From assembly GCF_023701485.1 (NCBI RefSeq), contig NZ_JAMQBK010000063.1, positions 21,178 through 85,177 on the forward strand: a stretch of 64,000 nucleotides of DNA, written 5' to 3'. Source of the stretch: Aporhodopirellula aestuarii. GTDB lineage: Bacteria > Planctomycetota > Planctomycetia > Pirellulales > Pirellulaceae. This document shows, piece after piece, positions 26,250 to 34,009 of this stretch (its first letter is position 1; each line of letters starts with the position of its first letter). A program made the translations under genes and the position numbers. The notes under the pieces were generated by a model. The model ran no database searches. It was not told where the DNA came from and worked only from the letters and a program-made list of their open reading frames with translations.

Positions 26250-26370
26250 TGCTTACTCAGTGCTTTATGCATTGAAAATGGGTGTGAGACCGGACGGCTT
26301 GCGCCGTTCCGCTAGGACTTTTGACGTTAGGTCGCGAGCCTTCCGGTTCGAGCAACCCAAGACCTCAGGT
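26250..26370 (-). repeat. Dispersed repeat, family C (copy 2)
   Basis: The reverse complement of this stretch is similar to 10640-10760, with the single palindromic arm at 26289-26313 and the same flanks on both sides (TGCTCGAACCGGAA and the ATAAAGCA block). It shares its arm with family A but has different flanks, so A and C look like two arrangements of the same core. Confidence 0.55.
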
Positions 26371-26397
26371 GAGACAACGCTTTCGTGTCGTCAAACG

Positions 26398-26428
26398 AAA
26401 AAACGCACGTATCCGAGAATACGTGCGT
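26398..26428 (-). terminator. Intrinsic terminator of the Asn-rich protein gene
   Basis: On the minus strand a perfect 9-pair stem (CGCACGTAT / ATACGTGCG, loop TCTCGG) is followed by TTTTTT. It begins about 40 bases after the stop of the gene at 26469-27290. Confidence 0.85.
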
Positions 26429-26468
26429 GAAGGTGAGGCCATCTCCGCTTCGTTCGCGGTGGATGGAT

Positions 26469-27290
26469 CTAGAATCCAGATGGTGTGATGTCGCCGGCAC
26501 CACCAGCATCGACATCGAGTTGCGTGTTGCCGCTCGTAGACGGAGCGATCTCGGCGTCGGTGTTCGAACGGATATTGGCATCCAGGCCGCCGTTTCGATC
26601 TGTGTTTAGATTGCCTTCGGCATTGATGTCAGAATCGAGTCCGTTAGCACGGACGTTAGCACGAGCGTTGGCGTCTCCGCTCCGATTCGCATTGATACCC
26701 GTGTTGGCATTCACACCAGTGTTCGCATTCACACCCGTATTGGCATTGATACCCGTATTCGCGTTCACGCCCGTGTTGGCGTTGACATCCGCGTTCAAAT
26801 TGCCACGGACGCCGGCGTTATTGTTGGCACCTTGATCGGTGCCAACATTCACGTCCGCGTCAGCGTTCCCATAGTTGGCCTGGTGGCGATTGCCTTGGAT
26901 GCCATTGCTCTGGCTGGCCGAGTGCGGGTCCATGGCAGCGGGTGCATCGTAGATCTGGCCGTCATGAACACTGGTGCCTGACTGTTGATACGTGCCTGAT
27001 TGTTGATAGGCTTGACCGTCGTAGTGTTGCGTGCCGATCTGGTTTGAGCCGCCGCAACCCTGAGGGGCGTAGGCGTGCGTTGTTTGCACCGCATGCGACG
27101 TGTACGCCGGTGCATAGTTTGTCGAGTAAGTTGCGTGAGTTTGGGAACCGCAGCATGCGTTGGTCGCATAACCTGCATGGTGGTGGTTTCCGAAGAGGCG
27201 GTGACGGTGGCCCGCGTCCGCGTCGATTGCACTGAAGCTCCAAGTTGTCATCGTGGCAAGTGCGAACATCGCTGTTTTTTGAATCATCAT
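26469..27290 (-). CDS. Secreted Asn-rich repeat protein
   Basis: About 273 residues with a signal peptide (KTAMFALATMTTWSFSAIDADAG) and no recognised domain. The first half is rich in His, Tyr, Gln and Ser (GYATNACCG, QQSGTYQQSGT). The second half is dominated by Asn, Ala, Asp and Gly: five exact NANTG[V/I] hexapeptides encoded by 18-base repeats at 26694-26783, flanked by degenerate NADVN/NARAN copies. Such repeats suggest an extended or beta-solenoid surface protein. The ATG at 27290 (or 27287) has AGGA upstream. A strong terminator follows, and a palindrome lies 111 bases upstream. Confidence 0.75.
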   Translation of the reverse strand: MMIQKTAMFALATMTTWSFSAIDADAGHRHRLFGNHHHAGYATNACCGSQTHATYSTNYAPAYTSHAVQTTHAYAPQGCGGSNQIGTQHYDGQAYQQSGTYQQSGTSVHDGQIYDAPAAMDPHSASQSNGIQGNRHQANYGNADADVNVGTDQGANNNAGVRGNLNADVNANTGVNANTGINANTGVNANTGVNANTGINANRSGDANARANVRANGLDSDINAEGNLNTDRNGGLDANIRSNTDAEIAPSTSGNTQLDVDAGGAGDITPSGF

Positions 27291-27400
27291 TTGTCCTAGT
27301 TTCCAACGTGTGGGGAAATACAACTCGAGTCGAGTACGACTCGTGAGTGCTGACTTAGCACCCACAGACGAATACGCAATCTCTGTGCCATATCGTCACG

Positions 27401-27416
27401 CTTCCGATATCGGAAG
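27401..27416. promoter_or_regulatory. 16-base perfect palindrome upstream of the Asn-rich protein gene
   Basis: CTTCCGATATCGGAAG is self-complementary and lies 111 bases before the start at 27290. It could be an operator. The rest of 27291-27578 holds nothing recognisable. Confidence 0.35.
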
Positions 27417-27578
27417 TCGTCAATTCGTTCGTCGCGTGATGTGCTCATCGCAGCTTGCCTCGCTACAGAAGACGCAAGCGAGCGGAGCAATGGGATCCTT
27501 CAACTACGTATCGGATTTGTAAGTCAACGACCCCGCCGCGTTTCGCCGCGTACCTCAACCGTTGCTTCCAATGACTGA

Positions 27579-29027
27579 TTACGCTTCATCAAGATCCGTT
27601 TCGGGAGGGCCATAGAGACGTTTCCCGTCGGCTGCAAATCGACCGCCGTGGACGGGACAGTCCCAGGTTTGTTCGACGGGGTTCCAACGCAATACACCGC
27701 CCATGTGGGTGCAGATGGGGCTGAGCTTGTGGACGCACCCTGTTTGGTCGCGACAGACGGCGGTGTGTTTGTCGTGAAGTTTGCCAACCGTTCCCTCGCC
27801 AGCGGATAATTGCTCGACATCCACACTCTGGGCAGGCCAAATACGCTGAGCAAAATTCATCGCCGCGGGAAGCTGCTCGGCGACAACGGTCGATACCGAT
27901 CCGATTGGTGTTCGAGCGGGTGAAAGATGGTCTTCCAATGGATGTTGTTTTCCTTCCATCAGATCGGCGATCATGGATGCGGAAACCGTTCCGAGTGTCA
28001 AACCGATTCCGCTCAATCCGGTCGCGATCCAAACGTTTTCCGTCCCTGCAACTTTTCCGATGAACGGCAATCCGTCGCTGGGTTCGAACAATTCGGCACT
28101 CCATTGCGACACGATTTCTTCGACATCGAACCTCTCTCGGGTCCACGATTCGAGTGCTCGAAGGGCAACGGGTTCATCGCCATTGCCGGTACGATGATCC
28201 TGACCGCCGACCAGTATGGTTCGGCCATCTGCAGTCGCGCGTCTGACATAGTGGTACGGGTCTGAATCGTCCCAGAACAACGCATCGGGTAGTGCGGCGC
28301 GCACCTTTGCCGCGATGACATACGACTGGTACGCCGGCGTTTGGAGATAGAGACGCTGCGAATTGGTGTAATTGCAGTGGACGGCACACACAACCTGATC
28401 AAACGCAACGGTGCCGCCGGACGTCTGGAGCGACGACGGTTTGGCTTCGACGGGACCGCTGACCATCGTGTGTTCGAAGATGCGACCGCCGTATTCGGCA
28501 ACGAGCGCCGCGAGTCGTTTAACGTAAGCCAAGCAATCGATTTTTGCCATGTGGTTGATCTGATATCCAACAATCGCTCGGCTGATCGGGACGTTTTCCA
28601 TCCAGTTCGCATCGAGACCGATCTTCTTCGCATCCTGAAAACTGTTACAGATCGCATCAAGATTCTCGCGGCGTTCGGTGTAGAAATAGGCGGGCACACG
28701 ACCGAACGAGCAGGATTCGTCGCATCGCTTTTCGATGAGATCAATGGCCCGCAGCCGAGCCTCAGTCAATGATTTTGCGCCTTCGGCACCCAACTGTTCG
28801 ATCAATCGACTCGGCCCCTGTTCGGGATGGGCGTCCAGGTGACCGCTGCTGCCACCGGTTGTTCCTGCACCGATCGTGTTAGCCTCACAAACGGTTACCT
28901 TCACACCTCGCGACAGCAGTTCCAGAGCGGTGCTCAGTCCGGTGATTCCTCCACCGATGACCAACACGTCCGTCTGGTGGTCGCCGGTGAGGAGCGGGAA
29001 TTGCTGATTGATGGATCGCCGTCTCAT
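27579..29027 (-). CDS. FAD-dependent oxidoreductase with C-terminal Rieske domain
   Basis: A 482-residue protein of the DAO-type FAD oxidoreductase family. The dinucleotide motif is G25-GGITG30, followed by the Glu of CEAN about 20 residues later. The DAO domain covers about 18-370. A Rieske [2Fe-2S] domain ends the protein with ligands C439-TH441 and C457-PVH460. It is probably cytosolic. This fused type occurs in many bacteria and is linked to amine or amino-acid oxidation with electrons passed to the Rieske cluster, but no substrate is proven. It follows the DUF892 gene by 53 bases on the same strand. Confidence 0.85.
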   Translation of the reverse strand: MRRRSINQQFPLLTGDHQTDVLVIGGGITGLSTALELLSRGVKVTVCEANTIGAGTTGGSSGHLDAHPEQGPSRLIEQLGAEGAKSLTEARLRAIDLIEKRCDESCSFGRVPAYFYTERRENLDAICNSFQDAKKIGLDANWMENVPISRAIVGYQINHMAKIDCLAYVKRLAALVAEYGGRIFEHTMVSGPVEAKPSSLQTSGGTVAFDQVVCAVHCNYTNSQRLYLQTPAYQSYVIAAKVRAALPDALFWDDSDPYHYVRRATADGRTILVGGQDHRTGNGDEPVALRALESWTRERFDVEEIVSQWSAELFEPSDGLPFIGKVAGTENVWIATGLSGIGLTLGTVSASMIADLMEGKQHPLEDHLSPARTPIGSVSTVVAEQLPAAMNFAQRIWPAQSVDVEQLSAGEGTVGKLHDKHTAVCRDQTGCVHKLSPICTHMGGVLRWNPVEQTWDCPVHGGRFAADGKRLYGPPETDLDEA

Positions 29028-29080
29028 CCAATACGCATGATGAATTGCGGCATCGGATGGGACGCGATCCGTCGGCGGAC

Positions 29081-29581
29081 TTAGTTTTTTTTTGCAGACG
29101 CAGCTTCCAGATTGATTGTCTTGGCGAGTTCAGAAAGCTTCTCGTCGGCAGCTTCTTCATCGGACATGTTCTCTTTTAGAAGACCAAGTGCGTTTTGGTA
29201 ACCCAGCACTTCCGCCCATGTGCAAAGAGTGCCGTAGGTCGCGATTTCGTAGTGTTCCACCTTTTGAGCGGCCGCGATCATCAACGCATCTTTGACCGAT
29301 GCGTCGCCATCCTTTTCCATCAGTTCATCGGCCTCTTCGATCAAACCCTTCATGGCTTCGCAGGTCTTGGCACGTGCTGCCTTGCCGGTTTCCTCGAAGG
29401 CTTTCTCGACACGTTGGACGTGTTCCTCAGTTTCAGCAAGGTGACTTTCGAATGCCTTTCGCAGTTCTTCCGAAGATGCATTTTTCACCATCTTGGGAAG
29501 AGCTTTGGTGAGCTGTTTTTCGGCGCTGAACAGGTCTCGAAGTTCGTCATAAAAAGCATCGGCGAGTGCATCAAGTGACAT
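29081..29581 (-). CDS. DUF892 (YciE/YciF) ferritin-like protein
   Basis: A 166-residue protein that covers the whole DUF892 family: four-helix ferritin-like fold with [33 protein letters not shown], and [14 protein letters not shown], whose Glu and His residues are the predicted metal ligands. The ATG at 29581 has AAGGA about nine bases upstream; the frame extends to 29689 without a good start. YciF-type proteins are induced by osmotic and oxidative stress. It is probably co-transcribed with the FAD/Rieske gene downstream. Confidence 0.88.
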   Translation of the reverse strand: MSLDALADAFYDELRDLFSAEKQLTKALPKMVKNASSEELRKAFESHLAETEEHVQRVEKAFEETGKAARAKTCEAMKGLIEEADELMEKDGDASVKDALMIAAAQKVEHYEIATYGTLCTWAEVLGYQNALGLLKENMSDEEAADEKLSELAKTINLEAASAKKN

Positions 29582-29917
29582 GGTTTGTTTTCCTTGGTTG
29601 TGGAGTTCTTGGGAATTTGAATGGCACGGACGCAGGTGCGTTTTGCACTTCTCGTGCCGCGTCAAAGACCTTTCTCGACAACAGGCCACAAACTGTGGGG
29701 CGGATCACTGGAAAACTTTTGTGGAGGGCGCATATGCCAAATCCGTTGTTCGATTCTCTGCCTGAACGATTGAGAATCAGCCGCATCTTGTGGAGGGAAA
29801 ACGTTCGACCGAGTACGAGAGATCGAGGGCCGGTTCGCTCAGTTGGGGTGTTTCCGACTGCTTTCAACGCCATCGATGTCGTCGCGCAGCGTCGATCGCA
29901 AACTGGACTCGGTCAGA
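29582..29917. other. Non-coding gap
   Basis: These 336 bases separate the DUF892 start from the SRPBCC stop. No accepted gene or repeat is present. The DUF892 promoter should lie here. Confidence 0.35.
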
Positions 29918-30382
29918 TCAAGGGTTTGCGTGAACATGGTCGCGAACGTTGACCACCTGAGCAGCCCAACCGCCGTCGTTCATGCGAAATGCTTCGTCGC
30001 GACGGTGCGCGGGGATGCCGTCAAAGCCTGATTCGCTCACGCGGACCAGGGTGCCGGTGGCGGTCGGTTCGAGCGTGAACTCGACCAGCGTTCGCGGCTC
30101 CGCGGAATAGTCGACGTTGGGATCGATGGCATAAGGACGCCACCAGAACGCGAATCGATCGTCCGGTTCGATCGCCTCGACGATCACTTCCATGGTGACA
30201 TGCTCGTAACCAGGGTACGTGATTTGTCCGCGTGTCACTTCACCAACAACAAAGGGCCCTTCCAGATTGACCCTGAACCACTGACCGAACTCTTGGGAAT
30301 CCGTAATCGATTGCCAGACTCGCGAAACGGGTGCGTCGATTTCAATCTGCTTTTCGATCCGATCGGTCGTGCTTTTGTTCAT
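29918..30382 (-). CDS. SRPBCC (AHSA1-like) domain protein
   Basis: A 154-residue protein of the SRPBCC/AHSA1 superfamily. It has the opening EIDAPVSRVWQSITDSQEFGQWF, cut as IDAPVSRVWQSITD, then VEAIEPDDRFAFWWRPY and TLVEFTLEPTATGTLVRVSESGFD near the end. The ATG at 30382 begins the domain directly, although no strong ribosome binding site precedes it; the frame extends to 30547 across the operator and is rejected. The family binds hydrophobic ligands and is often regulated by an ArsR-type repressor. The neighbour on the other strand is a VOC protein. Confidence 0.82.
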   Translation of the reverse strand: MNKSTTDRIEKQIEIDAPVSRVWQSITDSQEFGQWFRVNLEGPFVVGEVTRGQITYPGYEHVTMEVIVEAIEPDDRFAFWWRPYAIDPNVDYSAEPRTLVEFTLEPTATGTLVRVSESGFDGIPAHRRDEAFRMNDGGWAAQVVNVRDHVHANP

Positions 30383-30413
30383 GACATTTTTGCCATTTGG
30401 GAGAGGGGATATG

Positions 30414-30460
30414 TGCAACCTAAAGGTTGCAGGATACCTTGTTGGGCGGTTTGCGTACAA
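30414..30460 (-). promoter_or_regulatory. Promoter and palindromic operator of the SRPBCC gene
   Basis: TGCAACCT-AA-AGGTTGCA (30414-30431) is a perfect 8+8 inverted repeat 32 bases upstream of the SRPBCC start. On the minus strand TTGTAC (30460-30455) and TATCCT (30436-30431) form a -35/-10 pair with an 18-base spacer, placing the dyad over the transcription start. This is the arrangement of a repressor site. The regulator gene is not in the vicinity. Confidence 0.6.
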
Positions 30461-30657
30461 GTTCATGATCTCATTTTTGTATCCGTACCATTTAGCCGAT
30501 TCTCTCCGAGTTCTGGAAAAAGCCGGCGTCGTGATGTCAGGCGACAAAGGCTGCCACGCGCAATGATGTGAACGGTTACGATTTATTGTCGATCGCGGAC
30601 GTTCTCGTTCGACAACTCGGGAGAACGCTAACCAACCTCATTTGTGAATCAGATCTC

Positions 30658-31128
30658 ATGCAAATCCGACAGCGCATCACACCGTTTCTCTCGTTCACCG
30701 ATCGTGCCGAAGAAGCGGCGAACTTCTATGTCTCGGTTTTTCCCGACGGCAAGCTGATTCGCCACGTCAAAAATCCGTCCGACGGTGCTGTCTTGACAGT
30801 GGAGTTTGAGATCTGCGGCATGAACTTTGTCACACTCAATGCGGGGCAGGACTGGACCTTTACCGAAGCATTGTCGTTGGCCGTTTGGTGTGATTCGCAA
30901 GAAGAAATCGATACGATCTGGTCCGGGTTGACTGCCGACGGCGGATCCGAGGTCGCGTGTGGGTGGCTGAGGGATCGATTCGGAGTCGCTTGGCAAATCC
31001 AGCCGACGGAGGTTCAGCAGTGGCTGGCGAGTGACGATCCGGTTGCTCTGCAGCGGATGTTCGAGGCGTTATGGAAAATGACGAAAATGGACGTCGCGAC
31101 GCTGCAAAAAGCCTTTGATGGTCGCTAG
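30658..31128 (+). CDS. PhnB-like VOC-family protein
   Basis: A 156-residue single-domain protein of the PhnB / 3-demethylubiquinone methyltransferase-like branch of the VOC superfamily: ITPFLSFTDRAEEAANFYVSVF, cut as LSFTDRAEEAANFYVSVFP, then LTVEFEICGMNFVTLNAG and the family's GWLRDRFGVAWQIQP end. The Met at 30658 begins the domain directly, so the 30 extra residues of the longer frame are not used. It diverges from the SRPBCC gene. VOC, SRPBCC and YCII proteins often travel together in this kind of locus. Confidence 0.85.
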   Translation: MQIRQRITPFLSFTDRAEEAANFYVSVFPDGKLIRHVKNPSDGAVLTVEFEICGMNFVTLNAGQDWTFTEALSLAVWCDSQEEIDTIWSGLTADGGSEVACGWLRDRFGVAWQIQPTEVQQWLASDDPVALQRMFEALWKMTKMDVATLQKAFDGR

Positions 31129-31241
31129 TCGTTCAGGTAGTTCAATGAAGTGCGTTTGGTTGATCTAGTCATACGACAACGCTTTTTTGCCGGATGAGTG
31201 GGATGGGGGCGCGCGAGGACTCAGCCCGGATGAAACAAAGG

Positions 31242-31370
31242 CTCATCTGGCAGGCTGTCTTTTCGATTGAGGCGGCGGAGCTTGATGAAGCTATCGCAGT
31301 TGCGGCCAAGATTCTTGGAACGAATCGCCCAACGACAGCAATCCATCCGATCGTCGGACTGTCTGGAATG
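31242..31370 (+). pseudogene. Possible remnant of a YCII/DGPF-domain protein
   Basis: In the frame running from about 31242, FSIEAAELDEAIAVAAKI followed by IHPIVGL resembles the C-terminal helix and last strand of YCII-related (DGPF) proteins, whose consensus has LDEAI-x-x-AA near the end and an E-V/I-RP-x strand. The N-terminal catalytic-like half is missing. The position beside SRPBCC and VOC genes fits, because these three families commonly cluster. The rest of the 661-base gap 31129-31789 shows no gene; the 210-codon minus frame there is basic and starts inside the sigma gene. Confidence 0.4.
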
Positions 31371-31789
31371 CCCTGGCCCCACATGTACGTACGATCAGAT
31401 TCATTGCGTCTGTTGCCCTGACGTTTGATGTGTGTATGAGACGCGTGGGACAGAGTTGATTTCAGCCGAAATGCTTGAACGGTGCGAATCGTGGTTCGTG
31501 AATGACCGATCTTAGTTGTCACCTCAACCCGAGTGGGGTTTAAGAGGCATCTGGCCGTGCGACGGGGTATCTTGTGGTTCGACAGAGACGACCGCCGGTG
31601 GTCGCATTTGAGCGGCCGGCATCGCAAAAACTCTTCGTTGTCGCCGGTCTGTTTCGAAAGCTTTGTTTTGAGTGAGTGGCGAGGTGGACCAAAGGCGAGT
31701 TTTTGAAGGCGGATCGGGTTAGTTTTCTTTCTTTTGAAATTGGACCGAAATCGGGCGTAAGAATCCTGACTGAACGGTGGTAAACAAAT

Positions 31790-32350
31790 ATGCCGATGCA
31801 TACTGATTCAGAAAACGTTCAGCAACATGAGCCGTACGTTCGTGCGTTGACGAAATATGAACGCGTCGTCCGCGCCTACATTCGAAACAGCGGAGTCTCG
31901 TGCCCAAACGACGTTGATGAAATCATGCAAGAAGTTTCGTTGGTGGCATGGAAGAAGCTCGATCAGCTTCGCGACATTGAAGAGTTTCCGAGATGGATTT
32001 GTGTGATAGCGAAGTTTGAGATCCTCCGTTTTCGTCGTGCCCGTGCACGAGATCGGTTGGTGTTGAATGAAGATGTCCTCGTCAAGTTGGCTGAAGAGTC
32101 ATTGGAGGAGTTGTCGCTGAGTGAAATGCGATTGGATCAGTTGCAAACTTGTCTGGACAAGCTGCCGGAGGTGCGTCGGCGCTTAGTGACGTTGGCGTAT
32201 AGCACCGGGGCTCCATTTGAAAGTTTGGCTCGATCGGTTGGCAAGAAAACCAACGCTCTGTACCAGGAACTTTGGCGTGTTCGCCGTGGGTTGCGGTTGT
32301 GTGTGGAGCATGGTTTGAAAGACGAAACTACTTCGAGGGAATATCCGTGA
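31790..32350 (+). CDS. ECF RNA polymerase sigma factor, Rhodopirellula type
   Basis: A 186-residue sigma-70-family protein. Region 2 is YERVVRAYIRNSG ... DVDEIMQEVSLVAWKKLDQ with the region 2.3-2.4 segment PRWICVIAKFEILRFRRARARD. Region 4 follows a short linker: LPEVRRRLVTLAYSTGAPFESLARSVGKKTNALYQELWRVRRGL, with the helix-turn-helix in SLARSVGKKTNALYQEL. It fits the Rhodopirellula/Verrucomicrobium ECF group. Its stop overlaps the GTG of the next gene in GTGA, so translation is coupled to the probable anti-sigma partner. Targets may include the long plus-strand run that follows. Confidence 0.88.
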   Translation: MPMHTDSENVQQHEPYVRALTKYERVVRAYIRNSGVSCPNDVDEIMQEVSLVAWKKLDQLRDIEEFPRWICVIAKFEILRFRRARARDRLVLNEDVLVKLAEESLEELSLSEMRLDQLQTCLDKLPEVRRRLVTLAYSTGAPFESLARSVGKKTNALYQELWRVRRGLRLCVEHGLKDETTSREYP

Positions 32351-33321
32351 ACGATCAGGAACTCATACGCGATTACCTTGATGGTCGAATCACGCCGGAA
32401 CGCATGGGCGAGCTCAATCAGTTGCTTGAACGCGATCCCTCCGCTCGTGCACGATTTCGCGAGATGGCGACGCTGGAAGAGGGGTTACGTGATCTTTCGG
32501 TGGGAACGGATCCGGAGATAGTGCCCAGCGAACTGCTGAGGCCCCAGCTCCCGGGTCATGGCAATCGTTTGTGGATGCGGCCGCTCGCTGCGGCGGTCTC
32601 GGGGCTCGCGGCGGGGGTGTTGTTCACTTCGGCAATTTGGGCGGCAACGGGAGTGAAACCGCGTGACCTTCTCACGTTGATTCATGAGAGTTTCGAAACG
32701 GGGCCAGCTCCGCAAAGTACCGGGTTTCCGGTGACGCTGGATGTTTGGAGTGGTGACTATACGGAAATCGCAACGGCGGCTGCGGGCGTGGAGCCGTCTG
32801 ATGGTGAACGCATGCTGCGTTTTTTGCGAGCGGACTACGAAGGGAAGAGCCCGGCGGTGGGTTATTTTTCGGACGTGTATCGAGTCATCAGTTTGCAGTC
32901 CTACGCATCACTCCTGGCGAAACAGGATGCGGTGGCATCCCTCAGCGCAACGTTCAGTTCAATCACACCGACCATAGACCCTAAACGGTTTCGCGGCGGG
33001 CTTGAGATGCATGCGTTGAGTGCGATGCCGGAAGACGTTTTGCAGTGGAACGCCATTCTATCGCCCAACGAAACACCGCCAGGAATTTGCCTGGCAACGA
33101 CGCGGCGTCTGTTTGATTTGACGCCATCGGTCGATCCCTGGCACAAGGGCAGAGTCGACTTGCAGTTACCTGCCGACGCGCGTTTCTTGATTGTGAAAAT
33201 CAGTGTTTGCGATCAGGAGGCGGGGCGACACGACAGTGAGCCTCCGGCGATCGAATTCGACGGGCAATTCGTGGACGATGTTCACGTCGCGCTCACTCAA
33301 ACGATGTTTGCCGCGCAGTGA
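32347..33321 (+). CDS. Membrane-anchored anti-sigma-like partner protein
   Basis: A 324-residue protein starting with GTG at 32347 inside the sigma stop (GTGA). The N-terminal cytoplasmic helical part (residues 1-70: ELIRDYLDGRITPERMGELNQLLERDP) resembles the head of FecR-type anti-sigma proteins. One transmembrane helix (about 83-105, PLAAAVSGLAAGVLFTSAIW) leads to a beta-rich outer part that I do not recognise as a FecR domain. The longer frame from 32272 lies within the sigma gene and is rejected. Genetic coupling and topology support regulation of the sigma factor. Confidence 0.72.
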   Translation: MNDQELIRDYLDGRITPERMGELNQLLERDPSARARFREMATLEEGLRDLSVGTDPEIVPSELLRPQLPGHGNRLWMRPLAAAVSGLAAGVLFTSAIWAATGVKPRDLLTLIHESFETGPAPQSTGFPVTLDVWSGDYTEIATAAAGVEPSDGERMLRFLRADYEGKSPAVGYFSDVYRVISLQSYASLLAKQDAVASLSATFSSITPTIDPKRFRGGLEMHALSAMPEDVLQWNAILSPNETPPGICLATTRRLFDLTPSVDPWHKGRVDLQLPADARFLIVKISVCDQEAGRHDSEPPAIEFDGQFVDDVHVALTQTMFAAQ

Positions 33322-33454
33322 CAAATGTGCACCTCTGGCTGCGTTTAGCTAGCTAATCTCACGTGTGGTCACCCACTTTCGATGCGAGACTTTTGTCTTC
33401 GCGGGATCGATCGCCGCACGCTTACTATTGCGTCGCTCAGCTCTCTCTCGGGGC

Positions 33455-33483
33455 GGAATGAAGAAACTTTAAGAATTCATTCC
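33455..33483. promoter_or_regulatory. Inverted repeat upstream of the lipoprotein/DUF1559 unit
   Basis: GGAATGAA (33455-33462) and TTCATTCC (33476-33483) are perfect inverted repeats with a 13-base spacer. It lies in the 425-base gap 33322-33746, 264 bases before the lipoprotein start. There is no T-run, so an operator is more likely than a terminator. Nothing else is recognisable in the gap. Confidence 0.35.
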
Positions 33484-33746
33484 AAAACTTCCGTAATAAT
33501 TCCGTCCGGTGGGAAGTAGGTATGGTGAGAGAATGTCCCGTTAGCTGACAAGGCGAGGTTTTGTTTCGAGTGAGTATCGCTCACGAACAGTATTCGCTTT
33601 CGTTGGTTCCCCGCCTTGACGTACGCGTCATTTCATTTCCCGCCTCAATGAATCGCAACCCGAAAACCCCGTCGCTGAGGCGAGGCATTTGTTGGGTTTG
33701 CAGTTCCTTCGTTTTCTTACTTCGTTTCTCGTTTCCGGATGGTCTC

Positions 33747-33926
33747 ATGCGCGCGTTGATTTTCGTTCCGTCGACGATGGTTTTGCTGGTCTTGGTCGGC
33801 TGTGGTGGTTCAGGTTCGAGTGAGGCGATCACCGACTTGGATGAGCTTACCGCCTACGTGGAAGCTCACCCAGAAGGCGGTGTGCAGCCGCTGACGGAAG
33901 AAGAGGAGGAGGAACTGCGTCGGTAG
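33747..33926 (+). CDS. Small lipoprotein next to DUF1559 gene
   Basis: A 59-residue protein with lipoprotein signal ending LVGC (C19), then [20 protein letters not shown] and a very acidic end (EEEEEELRR). The ATG at 33747 starts the signal; the longer frame to 33561 is not needed. Length and plan equal those of the lipoprotein at 11173-11352. It is 83 bases upstream of the DUF1559 gene. Confidence 0.7.
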   Translation: MRALIFVPSTMVLLVLVGCGGSGSSEAITDLDELTAYVEAHPEGGVQPLTEEEEEELRR

Positions 33927-34009
33927 CTGGCATGTGCGGTTGGATGTTTATCAATCACGAAGCCGGCTGTTTTTTATCCTGTTTTTTCGAGTCCCTAAAT
34001 GGTGCCACT

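Noticed and set aside
26694-26783. 18-base direct repeats as a possible CRISPR array or VNTR outside genes
   Set aside because: There are no spacers; the repeats are in frame and encode NANTG hexapeptides.
26485-26835. 116-codon plus-strand frame with regular repeats (FTPVLA-type)
   Set aside because: Reverse complement of the NANTG repeat region; the minus frame has the signal peptide and terminator.
31169-31801. 210-codon minus-strand frame
   Set aside because: Very basic composition, no ribosome binding site, no domain, and the start lies inside the sigma factor gene's 5' end.
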